From Tubiluchus corallicola (taxonomy: Eukaryota; Priapulida; Priapulimorpha; Priapulimorphida; Tubiluchidae): a DNA stretch of 60,000 nt. Shown here in pieces: positions 1 to 13,800 of this stretch (positions are counted from its first letter, which is position 1; the number at the start of each line of letters is the position of its first letter). The position numbers and the translations under genes are program-made. The stretch spans positions 796,001 through 856,000 of the forward strand of contig JAQGDQ010000034.1 in assembly GCA_030141605.1 (NCBI GenBank), read 5' to 3'. A model generated the notes under the pieces. The model was not told where the DNA came from. It made no database searches and saw only the letters and a program-made list of their open reading frames with translations.

Positions 1-268
1 AGAAATGAGTCATAACACAATTCCCACTGAGTCATACCACTACTGTCCTCACAGCTACATTTAACGGCAATAGTAGACACTGAGATACGTGTTCTTTACT
101 CAATATCAAATGCTGTCTCCCAGTTCTACCTTCCCTTTTTGGTTTCTACTACACGAGTACAGTCACTTCCTGGCACCCTTACGTGTTTATTAACAAATCT
201 GAAATCTCGAAATCTTTCACATACAACAACTGCATGATAATAACATTAAACGAACTAAACCTTTATAC

Positions 269-486
269 CTGGACACATTACGGTTATACAGCAGTTCATC
301 ACATATTGCCGCGATACCAGCAGCTTTTTCAGTTGGATTGAGCGAAACGAACGGTTTATTCTGCAGTATTCCAGCCAACCAGTGATCTCTTCCCAGCCGA
401 CTCCACAGATACAACTTCAACACTTCTGATATGTTGTCCCGATCTACCTCCACTTCTCGGATGGTCGAGCCAAAGACGGTCCGCGT
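269..486 (-). CDS. BAZ2B: BAZ2B coding exon 23 (post-DDT, last exon in window)
   Basis: Residues 1102-1173, phase 0 in and 2 out. The acceptor is TTTTCAG at 487 and the donor CCAG|GTATAAAG at 268. VDRDNISEVLKLYL corresponds to VNRDNVSEILQIFM of human BAZ2B, and the exon continues through LNPTEKAAGIAAICDELLYN. The next exon must lie beyond position 1; positions 1-268 show only intron-like sequence. Confidence 0.92.
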
Positions 487-3400
487 CTGAAAATTCGACA
501 AAACTAGATTTGAGCTGAGATGGTTAACTATTATAACCAGAGTTCTAATTAATGAGTAAATATTCATACAGTATAAAGTCCAAATAAGATAAATCACTAA
601 CAGAAAATAATGAGGTTAAATTAAGCCAACGAATAGTTCAATGCCATTTACTTTGGCTAGATTGTTTTTTGGTTTGAGCAGTACAAAACTCTTTACTAAG
701 AACACAAAAGCAACGAGCAATATTACATCAAAGTACTGCTGAAAAACAATGAGCAATATTACATCAAAGTACTGCTGAAAAACAATGAGCAATATTACAT
801 CAAAGTACTGCTGAAAACAATGAGCAATATTACATCAAAGTACTGCTGAAAAACAATGAGCAATCAGAGGACTCCTGAAAGAATAGCGAAATTTTTGTAC
901 GAATGCTTCGGGGCAAGGTTTCAGATCTTGCAATCTTGAGGGTATGAACTGAGCAGTGAACTGAAAACTCTACAATTTCTTTAATCTACGATTAATTTTC
1001 TTAATTGAACTCAATGGCATGAAAAATCACCGGATCTCAACCCTGCCAACACATTACAGCTATCATGAAAAACAAAAGGAACACTTAGATGATCCAAGAG
1101 CATGCCACCAATCAGTATTAAACAGACAAGTCCACAAGAAATCTGCAAGACATGTTGGAAGATCTTGAGTTCCTTGTGTCGCTGCTCTGATGACACCCCT
1201 CAAAACTGCAGATTTCATGAAATGCCAGAGACTTGCACACGGAATATTGAAGGCATGTTAGATTCTCTATTGTTAGAGCAGTACTTTTACCCGATGGATT
1301 GTTCTGCGCGATTAATCACTGTTGTTTCTGTACCCTCTAACAACAGTGTTTTATGTACCCCGTATATAAAACACTGCAGGTAACAGAGACATTCTACTCA
1401 ATGGTATAAATCAGTAAGCTTGTTAAATACTGTGAGCTATAATGATTATATGTGGAAGAAACAATGATTATATGTGGAAGAAACAATGATTATATGTGGA
1501 ATAACCATTGCAAAGTGCAAAAACTTAACATGTTTTGCAAAAGCCTACGTTTCCTAACACAGATGTACAAAAACCATGAATATGCAAAAGAATACCTGCT
1601 AAAAGCTATAAAAAAAAACTGATAATATGTCACAAAAAATGTACAGCTTACTTAACAAACATACATTCACATAAAAAAATTAAAAATTAAATGGAAAAGA
1701 CGCTTTTCATAAGCCTAAGCATTCACGACAGATAAAACACAAGGAGGTAGTCAGGTATGTGTAAAACAAAGTCGGTGGAGAGGGGCAATTTTTATTATAT
1801 AGACAACCAATAAAGAATGGATAAAAATACGCAAAATTTACCTCTGGGGTGACCGTTATCCCGGGATCACGTATTGCACAGTGAAGCAAGAAGCCGACTA
1901 GATCTAATAGTTTCTCCGTGTGACCTGGTGAATTAAGGAGGCCTAGCTGAATGGTATTTAAGCTTGGAATTCTGTCTGCATCTAGAAAAACATGCGACAC
2001 AATTATATACCACACAAGATTATAAGTTCGACATTGTCAGTGCTCACTAGTACAATGATGTAACAAGTTATTGTGTGTTTTTGGGTCTGACAGAAGTGAT
2101 ATATGATAAACAAACGAAACACTGACATCATTCAGTTGCAAAGTGGGTCTGTCAACATGCAATAACTAATTTGCATTATTTAAAGCCTAGCAAAATCTAA
2201 TACTATGCCGATTTTAGAAAAAATAAGGTTCACGAGATCAGGAATAGGTTTCCCTTGACGTATGTTGTTTACTAAAAATCACCAGGCAACAAGAAAGTAT
2301 CTAGAGATATTACTGTATCTTAACCTAGTTTGAAAATTAATATACCACCTTCACAGTAATAGCAGTGAACTTTATTACAGATATCGTGAGTAACCATAAA
2401 TATAAGCTTTACCGAGCCCGACAGCAGCACCAAACGTATGGAGAAACTCCGTGACTAGCATACAATCGGCAAACGCTTCCCCAGCCAATTTCACTCCGGG
2501 AATTCTATCCAGAGCCGGAACAGGCTTGGCATCAGTCAGCTGCATGTCTTCAACTGGCTTCTTCAGTTCTCTTGCTCTTAATATCTCCAGCCGCCGCTGC
2601 TCCTGAAACAACAAGATGTCCGTCACAGTACAAGTGAAGCCAACACGGTACAAGTGAAGCCAACACGGTACACGTGAAGCCAACATGGTACACGTGAAGC
2701 CAACACGGTACACATAAAGCCAACACGGTACACGCGAAGCCAACATGGTGGCAAGCACATTCATTACTGGTGTGAAATTTTGATTAAAAATCAAATTGTA
2801 AGTTTTTAAACTCCGAACTTTGGTTAAGATGGTGCCACATAGATTCATTCTAATAATATAAACAAACAGGCTGAAATGATATAAATAGTATTAATAATAG
2901 ATTAATAGTAATGATATTAAAATAATTTTTTATTTCAAGCAAATTTTTCAGAGCTTAGTGAGCCAACGTTGGACTCTAAAAAACAAAACGAAAATCCAGT
3001 AAACATCAACACACTTGTCAAGAAAAAATGTGTGTTGGTAATTTAACAATGGGAGTATTAAAAAATTAAGTACACATAGCAAATCTGTGGAAACTTTAGT
3101 ACCAACAATGTGTTTATTTATCTGGAGTTTAGTTTAAGCTTCACCTTTTTTGCTTTTGCTTCCTTTTGTTGGAAAATTTTGGTATGCAAATAAAACCCTT
3201 TGCAAAGTGCTGTAGGTGTTGTACTTTGTTTCTTCGTTGTGCTTTTACTTTCTCGAAATACGGAGTTATTTTAGCAGTTAACACCTTTACGTTATCAGCC
3301 AATTTATTTATAATATCGTTAGTAAAAACCTAAATCACCGAAAAGCAACAAAATTATGGAAGACACGAGAAATATCATGTCTAAAAAAAGTCATGCAAAG

Positions 3401-6400
3401 GAAAGTAAAAAAACATTTCTAGTATGTGGAAAGACTAGTTGAATTAAAAAAGAAACGAAAAATAAACAAAACACAGAAATAGTCAATCACAGCTGCTACA
3501 TAACTACATAAATTAAGTACTACCAGTGCAAGTCTGTGAGATAAAATAAAATTCTGCGTACAACAAAAACTGATTTTCGCATAACAAAGCAAAAAAGACT
3601 ACGGTGCTATCAGCCTAGTGAAGCAAAAACCAAAGCATCAGTAAAAGCCAGATATGAGCAGAACCTTTTAGACCAAAGAAAGCATCAGAAAGGCAACTGT
3701 AATATGTGAATTACACCTTACACGGAGGACAGAAATCCCTAATCTGATGAAACACCACAGCTTTATGCTAGAAATTAATGCAACAAAAGCTATTATTTCC
3801 TAAATTTGTGTTAGCAGAAGCATTGATTCAGGTTTATTCAAATCATTAAAACTAAATCATAAAACTGCAAATTTCTATCAGCATACGTAGTGCAAACTAC
3901 AGAGTTAGTTTGTCGAAAATCGAGGTTGTGTTAGAATGTTAGCGAGTGCTCAAAAGTGCGTGTTCAAATTTACCAGCTTTGACTCTTTTAACAGTTTCCT
4001 CTCAGCCCTCCTTTCTGCTTTCAGCCTTTCCTTTTCCTAGCAATTAAACAGAAACTTTGCTTCAGCACTAAATAAATGGCAAACAGGCAAGGGAAATAAA
4101 AAGTATGCAAGTACAGGAACTAGAACAATGAAATAAGAAACAAAGTTACAGCCAAGAAAACATTCCTGAATTGTTCTACGAAACTTCAGTTTCTTTGAAA
4201 AGAGAAAATGAAATGCATCCACATACAAATATGCCAGATAAAGTAAAATTTTAATTATAGATATATTCTAAATTTAATTATAAATATTCCAGGATTACGA
4301 ATTTTAACAACAAAATATGATATTGGGTAAAGCAAACAAATTGATGACTGGTAACCAATAAAAAACAGTCTAAGAAATGAAGTTAGCTTTAAGCTTAGTT
4401 TACAGAAATGTAGTTTAGGAACGAAGGTAAAAACAGGTGTAAACCAGTGACAAAGGGTGTCACCTTTCCAATATGTCCAATTATCTGTAAATATCATAAT
4501 TTAACCAACTAACTCGCAAAAGTCCATTTGATGGCATACCATATGTCAACATATTACCAATCAGCAAAGTACAATTATATTTATAAATTTAAATATGCAG
4601 TTACAGTTTAAAGTTATTGAAATACCATCTGCAGACAAGAAACGTGAGTAATCATGAGTTTAAGCCTCTTTAACACTAAAGCCAGAAACTAAAAAAGGCT
4701 GCTTTTGCTAAAGATTAGGTTGAAAAACACAAGAACATCAATAAGAAATAAGAAATCTTTAGGCAGAAAATCTTGCAGCCAACATAAAATTTACCACTAC
4801 TTCTAGGAAGAAGGGAAGCCGTCACTTTGTTTTTAGTACTAACCATGTCACTGAATAAATTGACAAATAATCCTAATGGTTATCAAGTATGTATAAGTAA
4901 AAATAAACGATTTTTGGATAATCTTTACTCTTGATTTATTAAACCAATTATTATATATTATCTTCACATATATATTTTACACATACATGCAGACTGAAGT
5001 TACACAACAGCAACTCACATCACAAGAACATAAACAACGTAGTAATCGTACCTCCTGTTTTTTCCTAGTTTCCAACGCCCTTACGAGCATCATGTGCTGC
5101 TTCCTACGCTCTCTTTCCTGAAAAAAGAATATAGCTAGGTTCGTTAGAAATTTCAGAAGGTTAACACATTACTAGTACGAAGATAATGCGATGAAATGAT
5201 ATCTCACATTTTGCAAAAAATATAAAAACCAAATAAATGAAACAATTGACTGTGGAGTATTTCTCAACTTGGGATTTTTGCAAAGTCACTTGTAAAGCAA
5301 CTATGATATTAAGGATACGTTCACACATACAGAATTCACAGTAATGTTCACACACAAAAAAGACAATAACAGCAATGCAATACGAGCAAAAGCATGCCGA
5401 CTCACAGAGATGACAGCAAGGTTGTGAAATTTTCATTGTGAAAATTGCTGTTAGTATAGAGTTTACCTACAAGAAATACTTAGAATTAGAATTATGCAAT
5501 TATTAGCGTTTGCACTAGTAGATCACACTACACCAGGACAATTAATTAGACATGTAATCAAACGCTACTGTGAATACATACCATGTTGAACATGATGAGT
5601 AGCTGGCGACGTCTTTCCCGCTCCTGAAGCGCATGAAAGCAAGCAGATCTACGTTAGTTACATGCAACACTAAGTGACATTAGCGAAGGATAGTGCTAAC
5701 CACACACATACTGGATTAGGTGCAAGCATTGAAAGCATTTAAAGATAGCCTCCATTGCTCAACGGAACAGGACATTTCATTGTATAACCACAAAGAAATC
5801 ACAGCAAGCAAAAAGCATCAGTTAGGCTGACCCAAATCAGTAAGACTGTCAGTAAAAAGTATTTTCAAAGGCAAAAATAAAAATATCAGTAATAGACAGG
5901 ATTTAAACAAACAATAATTCTAAAAATAAACTATTATAGCCAAGACAATACAACTTTGTTAAAACTTCCGATACACATAGTCAAAAATCACGCCAAACGC
6001 TTTATGTGCTTATGATAAAAAATAAACTCTTATTTGCAAATTTTTTGCTACGACAGCTTAAACACCAAATCAGCAGAATGTACGATTTGCAGAAATGGCT
6101 AAAATTATGAAATGTCAAAGATTTAGGGCACGTTAGTGAAAAAAGCGATCTTCACTTTGTATGCAGTTACTCACTAATGAAAAAAAGAAACAGAAAACTT
6201 TGAAGATAACAAAAACTTGACAGATGAACTCACCTGATGCTTCAGGAGCACGGCCTGTTGTCTCTTGATCTCCCTCTCCTGTAGGAACAACACGTAAAAA
6301 AACAACAGGTCAACGCATATTTGTAAGAGACAGACGTTTTGAATAAAAGAAAGCAAATTAGGTTACATGCTATAAACCAGGGGTGTGCAAACTGCGGCCC

Positions 6401-7814
6401 GCCGAGAGATCTTGTGCAGCCCGCGAAGAGGTTTGTCAACGTAATGCAAGTCCGGCCCATGCGATCCAGCTGAAGTCTGCACCAATATCGCAAAGATAGT
6501 GCGGGTAGTTTTTCGTCTAGATCGGATGGCATTAACCCTTACAAAACCATTGTCACTGTCGGACGAAATATATGGTTTTTAATACAAATTTTAATAACTT
6601 CTAAAATAGTTTCTTGGGTGTAGTAGTGCAGTAGTAATGATGTGCGCAAATCGGATGCAAATAAAATCGTTATTAGGTCCTACTGTACTTGGCTCCTTGA
6701 CCAAACTGCTTGTGGCCCACAGGAATTACAGGAACGTTTAATGTGGCCCGGCTAGTCAGATAATTTGCACACCCCTGCTATAAACAAAGGGCAATGCTTC
6801 CATGCAATCAGTTAAACAATTAATAACTACAACAACAACTACGTGTTTAAGTAATATTTGCTAGTGACAGTAACAGAGTTCTTTGGGCTGTACAAACAAC
6901 CATAACTATAGCTAAGAATGCAGATTACAATTCACACTGCATGACATCAAACAGAAAGAATTTAAGGAGCGTAGATTTTGGTGTGCTTTCATTACTGTCA
7001 AATATCTATTTATTTAGCTTAGTATTGACACAAGCCGAATGTCACGACGAATCAAAATTGAACGAAAATGTGAACACATTTCTTAATAGAGCTTGGGTAA
7101 GACAAACTACATAGCGTTTTTATAATGTAGGGCATTTTTGGCATCGAACGTAGAAAGGTATCTGAAAGCAATCCTGGCTCATAGAATAGTCACATTGGCT
7201 GCGGTGTGAAATCACATTCTGCAGGTGCTGCCCTCTGTTATCTGGATTCCTCAATAATTTAAAATGGCAAATCTTTACATAAGCAATCTTACTAGAGCAA
7301 ATAGTGAGATGACGACTTGCAAGTTACGTTACCCAGTGTTTAAATGTTATCGACAGGTATCTTGATAACATAACATATTTCACTTTTTACTAAGCAAACG
7401 TTTAGGCTTTCTACAGATTCAAAACCAGAAGCAAAAGAAAACACAACACAGCAAACAGTACTACACAAACAAATACAATTCAGGCAACACCAAGCTCAGC
7501 CATGTTTCGGTATCAAGAGCAAAACAATGTGTACAGTACAGCGCTAGAAACTTCCCAAATGGAAGCAATAATATTTTAACAAAAAAGAAGAACGGTTACT
7601 CATACTACTCCTACTCAGTTGAACACTGATATAAGACAGGCCTTATAACAAACATTGTTGTGACAAAATGCACTTTTTAACACAGACCTGAGCTTTCTTC
7701 ATAGCTTCAGCAAGTCGCTTTCGCTGTACGTCCTCCATGCGTTTACGTCGCGCCTATACATGCAAACAGCAACGGGTTAAACATGCACATATCCACAACA
7801 TCGTCATCATCATC

Positions 7815-7848
<34 letters not shown>

Positions 7849-10800
7849 TCATCATGCGTATTATGTAAGTTATATAAAAAGCAAAAGCAAGCAACTACAG
7901 TAAGAAGTAAACATCAGTTGCATTCGCTGAAAGCATGCAAAAAGCTGTGACATTTAAGTTCTTGGAAAACACTTCCCTCTCGATTGTATAATGGATTATT
8001 TTCATGCATAAATTTTCCGCTATTTCACACGGTACATTGCAAGTCACTTTAGCTGCTAGCATTTGTACAAGGCATACAAAAACTCGAAGTCTCGTTTCAC
8101 TGGGATATTGTACATCCTACATTTACTTAATTCTGATGAATATTAATTCTGATGCGCATGAAAGTTTCCCTTTGTTTGCTGCAATAACAATATTTTCTGT
8201 CGTACACACAAAAATAAAAAATCACACGTATTAAAGTCTCTACGCCAAGGGCCAAAATGTTTCTGATTTTTTTTAACAAAACGACCCAGCAGTTTAGGAT
8301 TTTCAATACTTCTAGTGCCTAAGCACCAAAGCTGTCACAGGCCATGTCCCTACCTCTATCAACTGCTGTGCTCTCATTTCCTTCTCCATTCGTAACTGCT
8401 CCTGCCGTTGAAACTTTTGCTGCTGCCGCATCAATCTGATGTGATCCTTCTGCCTCCGCAGTTCAGCATCTGCAAAAGAGAAATCTAATAATTACATACG
8501 TACCACATGGAATGACCATTTTAAATTATTGACAACTGTCTTTTCTGATAAATAAATCGTTTAAAGCGGTAAGTGTCATGTTTAGTAATAACTTTATAAG
8601 GAAAGTTTTTTGGAAAATTCTTTAAATTCTCTTTTCTTCCCCTGTAAATAAGGTGTTAGTGCTGGTCCCACTTATTCAAGTACAGTGCTACAGTGACCTG
8701 AAATGACTCCTACTTACTTACATATGGTGAGAATAAGCATTTGGTGCAATAAAATTAGCCTTCAAAAATGCTAGAGTGTAGACAAACTATGCTGACACAC
8801 AATGACAGAAAATATTATACATTCACAGCTTGACAAGTGATAAAAACCATGTACTGAAAAACCATCATTACATTGCAACCAAGTTTTACAATAACAAGTG
8901 TTTTATCAGAATACTGAAATAAAATTATAGTACGTTTTGAGACTGTCGATTCGGAATGAGTCTTTGGCTGAAATTTACAATTCCCACACACAACAAACTA
9001 GTTCGTGCAGCGAATGAGGATTAGGGTTAGGGCTGCAGTTGGGGTTAGTGTTAGGGATAGAGCTAAGGTATTTAAATTAAGTGAGGAATTGTCAACTCCT
9101 TCAAAGTCTTTTATTCAAACTATACTAGATTTTTACTTGAATGATTTAAACTGAATAAACGATTTTGTAAAGAAATTTTCTACTAGAGTCCACAAACGTA
9201 CCTCGTATTCGTTTAGTTTCATGCGCCACTTCCAGAAGGCGCTGCTGTGCCAATCGTTTGCACAGACGCATATCTTCTTCCCGCCTCTGTACTTCTGCGC
9301 ATAAAAACGAATTCAAAATCATTTGCCAGCAAAACAAGTATCAGAATGAAACCTGAAGTCCGTTATGTTAATTATGTAACAATAAGCCTGGCAAAATTTG
9401 CCAAAAAAGCAAAGAAATGGTATATTTTTCGCAAGCCGTAAGACGCAAGTGCAAAATACGCTTACAATTTAGTTACCATCACTTAGATGACAAACAACTT
9501 ACACAATGAAACAAAAATATCAAAAAACAATCATTAAAAGGCACATCTAATCAATAAAAGCCATAAAGAAGTTACAAAAAATAAAATCAATTCTATTAAA
9601 CAGTGAAGTATTCAACTCCGTATAAGCAACAAAATGATAAATACAACAAATAATTGCACTAATTCGTGCACTATCTAAAGTGATTATAAATTTTTGCATA
9701 CTACCTAATATAAAGCATGCTTGTAATGTAAAAGCAGCTAAAACAAAAATGCTATGCGAAATAAATAAAAAACTACGACACTTACTGGCTGGCCTACCTT
9801 CCTGCAACCTTGGCCTAACACTCCAAGAGTGACTGACGCGTCGTCGACCTCCCCGTGGCTTTGCACTGCCCACTTTGCGCAGCTTCCGTGCGCGATATTC
9901 CTCAATACGGGCTATGATCTCTTCCTCATTCAGTACTAGGTAACCCTATTTATAAAACACAATTCCAAGTATTCAATATGAAGGAATAACAAACACCATG
10001 GCTGGATCTCAGCTTGTAAAGAATCTGTGTAAAAAGATTCGTAGATAACATTGACAAATAAAGTTTTTTTTATGCACCATGGCCTTTCACAACCTCTTCC
10101 AGACCAATGTTAGTTTCTTCGATTCTTCTCAGGGCATTTGAATGTTTGGGTGAAATTGATATTTCCAAGAAACTTTCAGTAGAAAAATCTCTTTAAACAA
10201 GACTACACAGTCCGCTATAACTAGAGGAGAGTTTTTGTGGAAAATCTGTAATTCCCTTTTGATTACTATTAGTCGTCATAATAATTGAAAAGCTCCAAAA
10301 TATAGTGAATTAACAAAGTAAATTTGCATAAAATTGCAATATTACAACCACATGTTTTGTTAACTGATGTTGTATTTCATCAAGTACAGAGCAAATTCCT
10401 ACCGAGATAATTTGATAAACAGCGGCAATTCACAGCTGCCATATTTTTACCTGTCCATCAGCTTGGGGGTCCAGGAATTCTCCTACATTGATCTTGGTGC
10501 TAAAACTGAAATTATCCCGACTGATGTCAGTGATGCTGTTCTTATCTAAGTACTGCAAAATCAAAATATAAAAACAGAAATGTAAAATAGCAGGTAAAAG
10601 ATGCAGCAAAGGTATTCCCTAGTATAATCTAAAGGTATTCCCTAGTATAATCTAAAGGTATTCCCTAGTATAATCTAAAGGTATTCCCTAGTACAATCTT
10701 AGAGATAGACTGAGATACAGTTTATTTTAACAATTCCAAATAAGATGTTTTTCTTACATTACACAATAGGTAAGAATAAATGTATGCAATTACCCGTTGG

Positions 10801-13800
10801 ACTTCGGGATACGTCTTCATTTTTTTACCACACGGAGCAAAATACAGAACCTCTCCTCGCACGCCACTCATGCTTAGAGCTCGAATCTTAGTTTGCCGAC
10901 GCCATCTGAAGAGTAAAATAAAAGTCAAATCACTGACATGACAGATAACACAGAACACGATTTTTACAAATTTGTTTAATAACCAAAAGTATCTGGCGAA
11001 CAAAAACATTCCCAAGCTCCAAAGTGTGCCTCAAGATCCGCACGAAAGTCAATAGTCAATAGTTTAATTTTTAACACTCTTTGTTCACATTACTCAACAT
11101 AAAAAGTAGACCTAACACGAAAACTGAAAACTAAATTGATGCAAACAGAGATTTTGAAAGCCTAAAATTGCTTTCTAAGAAAGACTGCTTGCTGAGTCAT
11201 GGTCTCAAAACATCTTGAAAGTTGCAGATTTCGTATAGAACTTCATCTCTTGAACACAAGTTGTGCACAACACTACATAAAGTATAATTTCAGTTCAGAT
11301 GCTCAAATAATCCCTCGATAACTTTCATCAGTCCACCTTTAATAACAACAACAACTTGCCCGTATTCCAAAGGAATCCTGACTTCACGTTCGTCGCGTAA
11401 GATTCGACGTCGTTTCCGCAAAGACGGTGACCCATATTCGGCAGTGCGCTTGAGAGGCGATGATGCTCCATCCTCACTCAAGCGGCTCTGCTGGGACGCG
11501 TTGGCATCTGTGCTGTAACCAGCAGATTCTGCAAGAAAGACAACGGTCAAGAGAAAAAAGCAGAGTCAAACTGCAAGCAAATATAAAAAAAGCATGTTAG
11601 GATGGACTACACTCTGGAAAGGTTTATGTCATGATTGAAAATGAAATTGAATCATTTACGAAGATTACTTATAAGCATTTCCTGGAAGAATTATTTCGTC
11701 ACTTATGGGTAACAATAGTCTCCAAAACGTGTTGCATAGGATGAACATGCTTAAATCATTCCACTGCAGTTTGATATCGCCTCACACGTCAACATCTTAT
11801 ACAATTTATCACAAGTGAAAATCCAACCCTCGGTGGAAAACAGTTTACTTAAGAGGATTGTTATGGATCTTACTGTATAAAAAACTGTCTTCTAACATGA
11901 GACGCCAAACCTACAAAAACGTCTTAACCACGTTCGGACACGCATATATCCTCTGTCAACGATGTAAGTAGCCAGATTCCATATGACGAAAACTGTGCGT
12001 GGTGAGTGTTGAACCTGAAAGTTGCTCATCCCTTCACAAACCTGTCTCAGTGTTGCTTAATTTCTACCTCAATTAGGAAACGGTCATCCCTTCACAAACC
12101 TGTCTCAGTGTTGCTTAACTTCTACCTCAATTAGGAAACGCTCATTTATTGAAGACATTGCATTTGTCGAACACATGAAAGAAAGAAATCATTGCAAAGA
12201 CTGATGTACACTGCTCACTGAAGCCCTAGATGACAGATTAATGAATACCCACCAGATGCGCTATCCTCACTGGTTGAAAGTTGACTTGATGACTGGATTG
12301 TCTCGTGTGCTAAATGTTGCAGCTGTTGCTTACGAGCCGCCGCCATGGCCTTTACCGTCAAGCGACCACCTCGGCCACCACCCTGTAAGTCAGCCAAGTA
12401 AAAATTCATTTCATCTCATAGAAAGAAATGACATAGAGAGAACAGACTCAAGAATGGCAATCAAAGAAGAAAATGGTTGACCCCAGTAGCTTCCCCAATC
12501 ATAAAATATGAACAAATTAAGCTGGCTTGCACTTCATATCATTGAAGACACTTTTTGTCGTACTTACCCGCCCTCTGCCGCGTCCACGGCCCCCGCCACG
12601 CCCCCTTCCTTGTTTCAATATAGAATGCAAGGGGTGCTGCGGCAATTTGATGGCTTCCTTCTGAGATGCAGCAAGTTTTCGAGCTAATTTGAGCTGCTGT
12701 TGCTGCTGCTTCAATTGTGCCTCTAATAAAAACTGCAAAAAAGAGAAAGTAGCATTGTTTAAAATGTTGGAAAACAAAAAATATACCAGCATTTCTAATC
12801 TTTGGTGGAAAACTAATCAAGAATGTATTTCCTTCTTAGAAAAATCTCTAAAGCACAATGAAAATGGATTATTTAAACAAAGTTAAAATCAGGGCTAGTT
12901 CTAGATGATATAGTTAAAGTTATGCAAAACTTCTTACAGAGACGTCTAAATTATATTATGAAGTGAAAAACAATATCTCAATAATTCCAAAGGAAGAAAT
13001 GAGAAAAAGCCAATTTAAAATTGTCAAAAGTCATTAGCAAAACAATGAAATCTAAAAGTTCATGTAAAACATGTTTTAATTTGATGCCATCAGAGTCATG
13101 GAGCTGCCTATTCATATAGGAAAATTGTAAACAAATTACATGTTTTTAAATGAACACTAATAAACCACACCTAGCACCTCCTCTATATCGAATGGACATT
13201 TGGTTGATGCACAGAGCATGTTCACACGACACACCATTCTAGTTTAGTTGTTTAGTTCTTGCAATTAATGATCGAAGACTGAAGAATTCAGTATAAAAAC
13301 TATAAAATTGATACCTTGAGTTCTTCCTGCTTGGCCTTTTGTTCTTCTAGGGAAAGGCTTTGACCAAAATTTGGTTTGCTAATTACTGGGGGTGGCAAGG
13401 CAGGTTTGAGCAGCGACACTGCATTGGTCCCTGATACTAACTTCTTCGACGTCCCACTAGGTGAACTTATCACAGCATTGTCGTCTACTGGCCTTCCTGA
13501 AATATGTGAAAGTTACATCAGACTCTGTGTCATTGCAGGCAAATCACGATGCCGGTCAAATTCAATTATTAAATCTGAATCTATTCAAATATGCAGCACA
13601 AATGAGTAATGCACAATTATTGAATCGACAATGTTTTACTTTTGCAATTAAGAATATTATTAAATGGCAATATGCATTATCTTTAGTTTCTCCCAAGCAT
13701 GTGCCATCAAATCAAAACACTATAAAAGGCGCAAGCTACTAAAAGAGGTTGCCAATGGAGTTTTTCACCGAGAATGCTAAAAATCTTCATACTCATGTTG

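Noticed and set aside
6242-6532. 96-codon minus-strand ORF overlapping coding exon 17
   Set aside because: It runs through the hAT MITE and in another frame from the conserved exon; no homology.
9010-9062. Telomere-like TTAGGG repeats
   Set aside because: Only a few degenerate units in the middle of an intron, and the same core occurs in the short MITE family, so not a telomere or a fusion point.
9547-9785. Extension of the exon 13 reading frame past 9786
   Set aside because: A strong donor GTAAGT lies at 9785, and the sequence beyond is A+T-rich intron with no homology to the BAZ2B helix.
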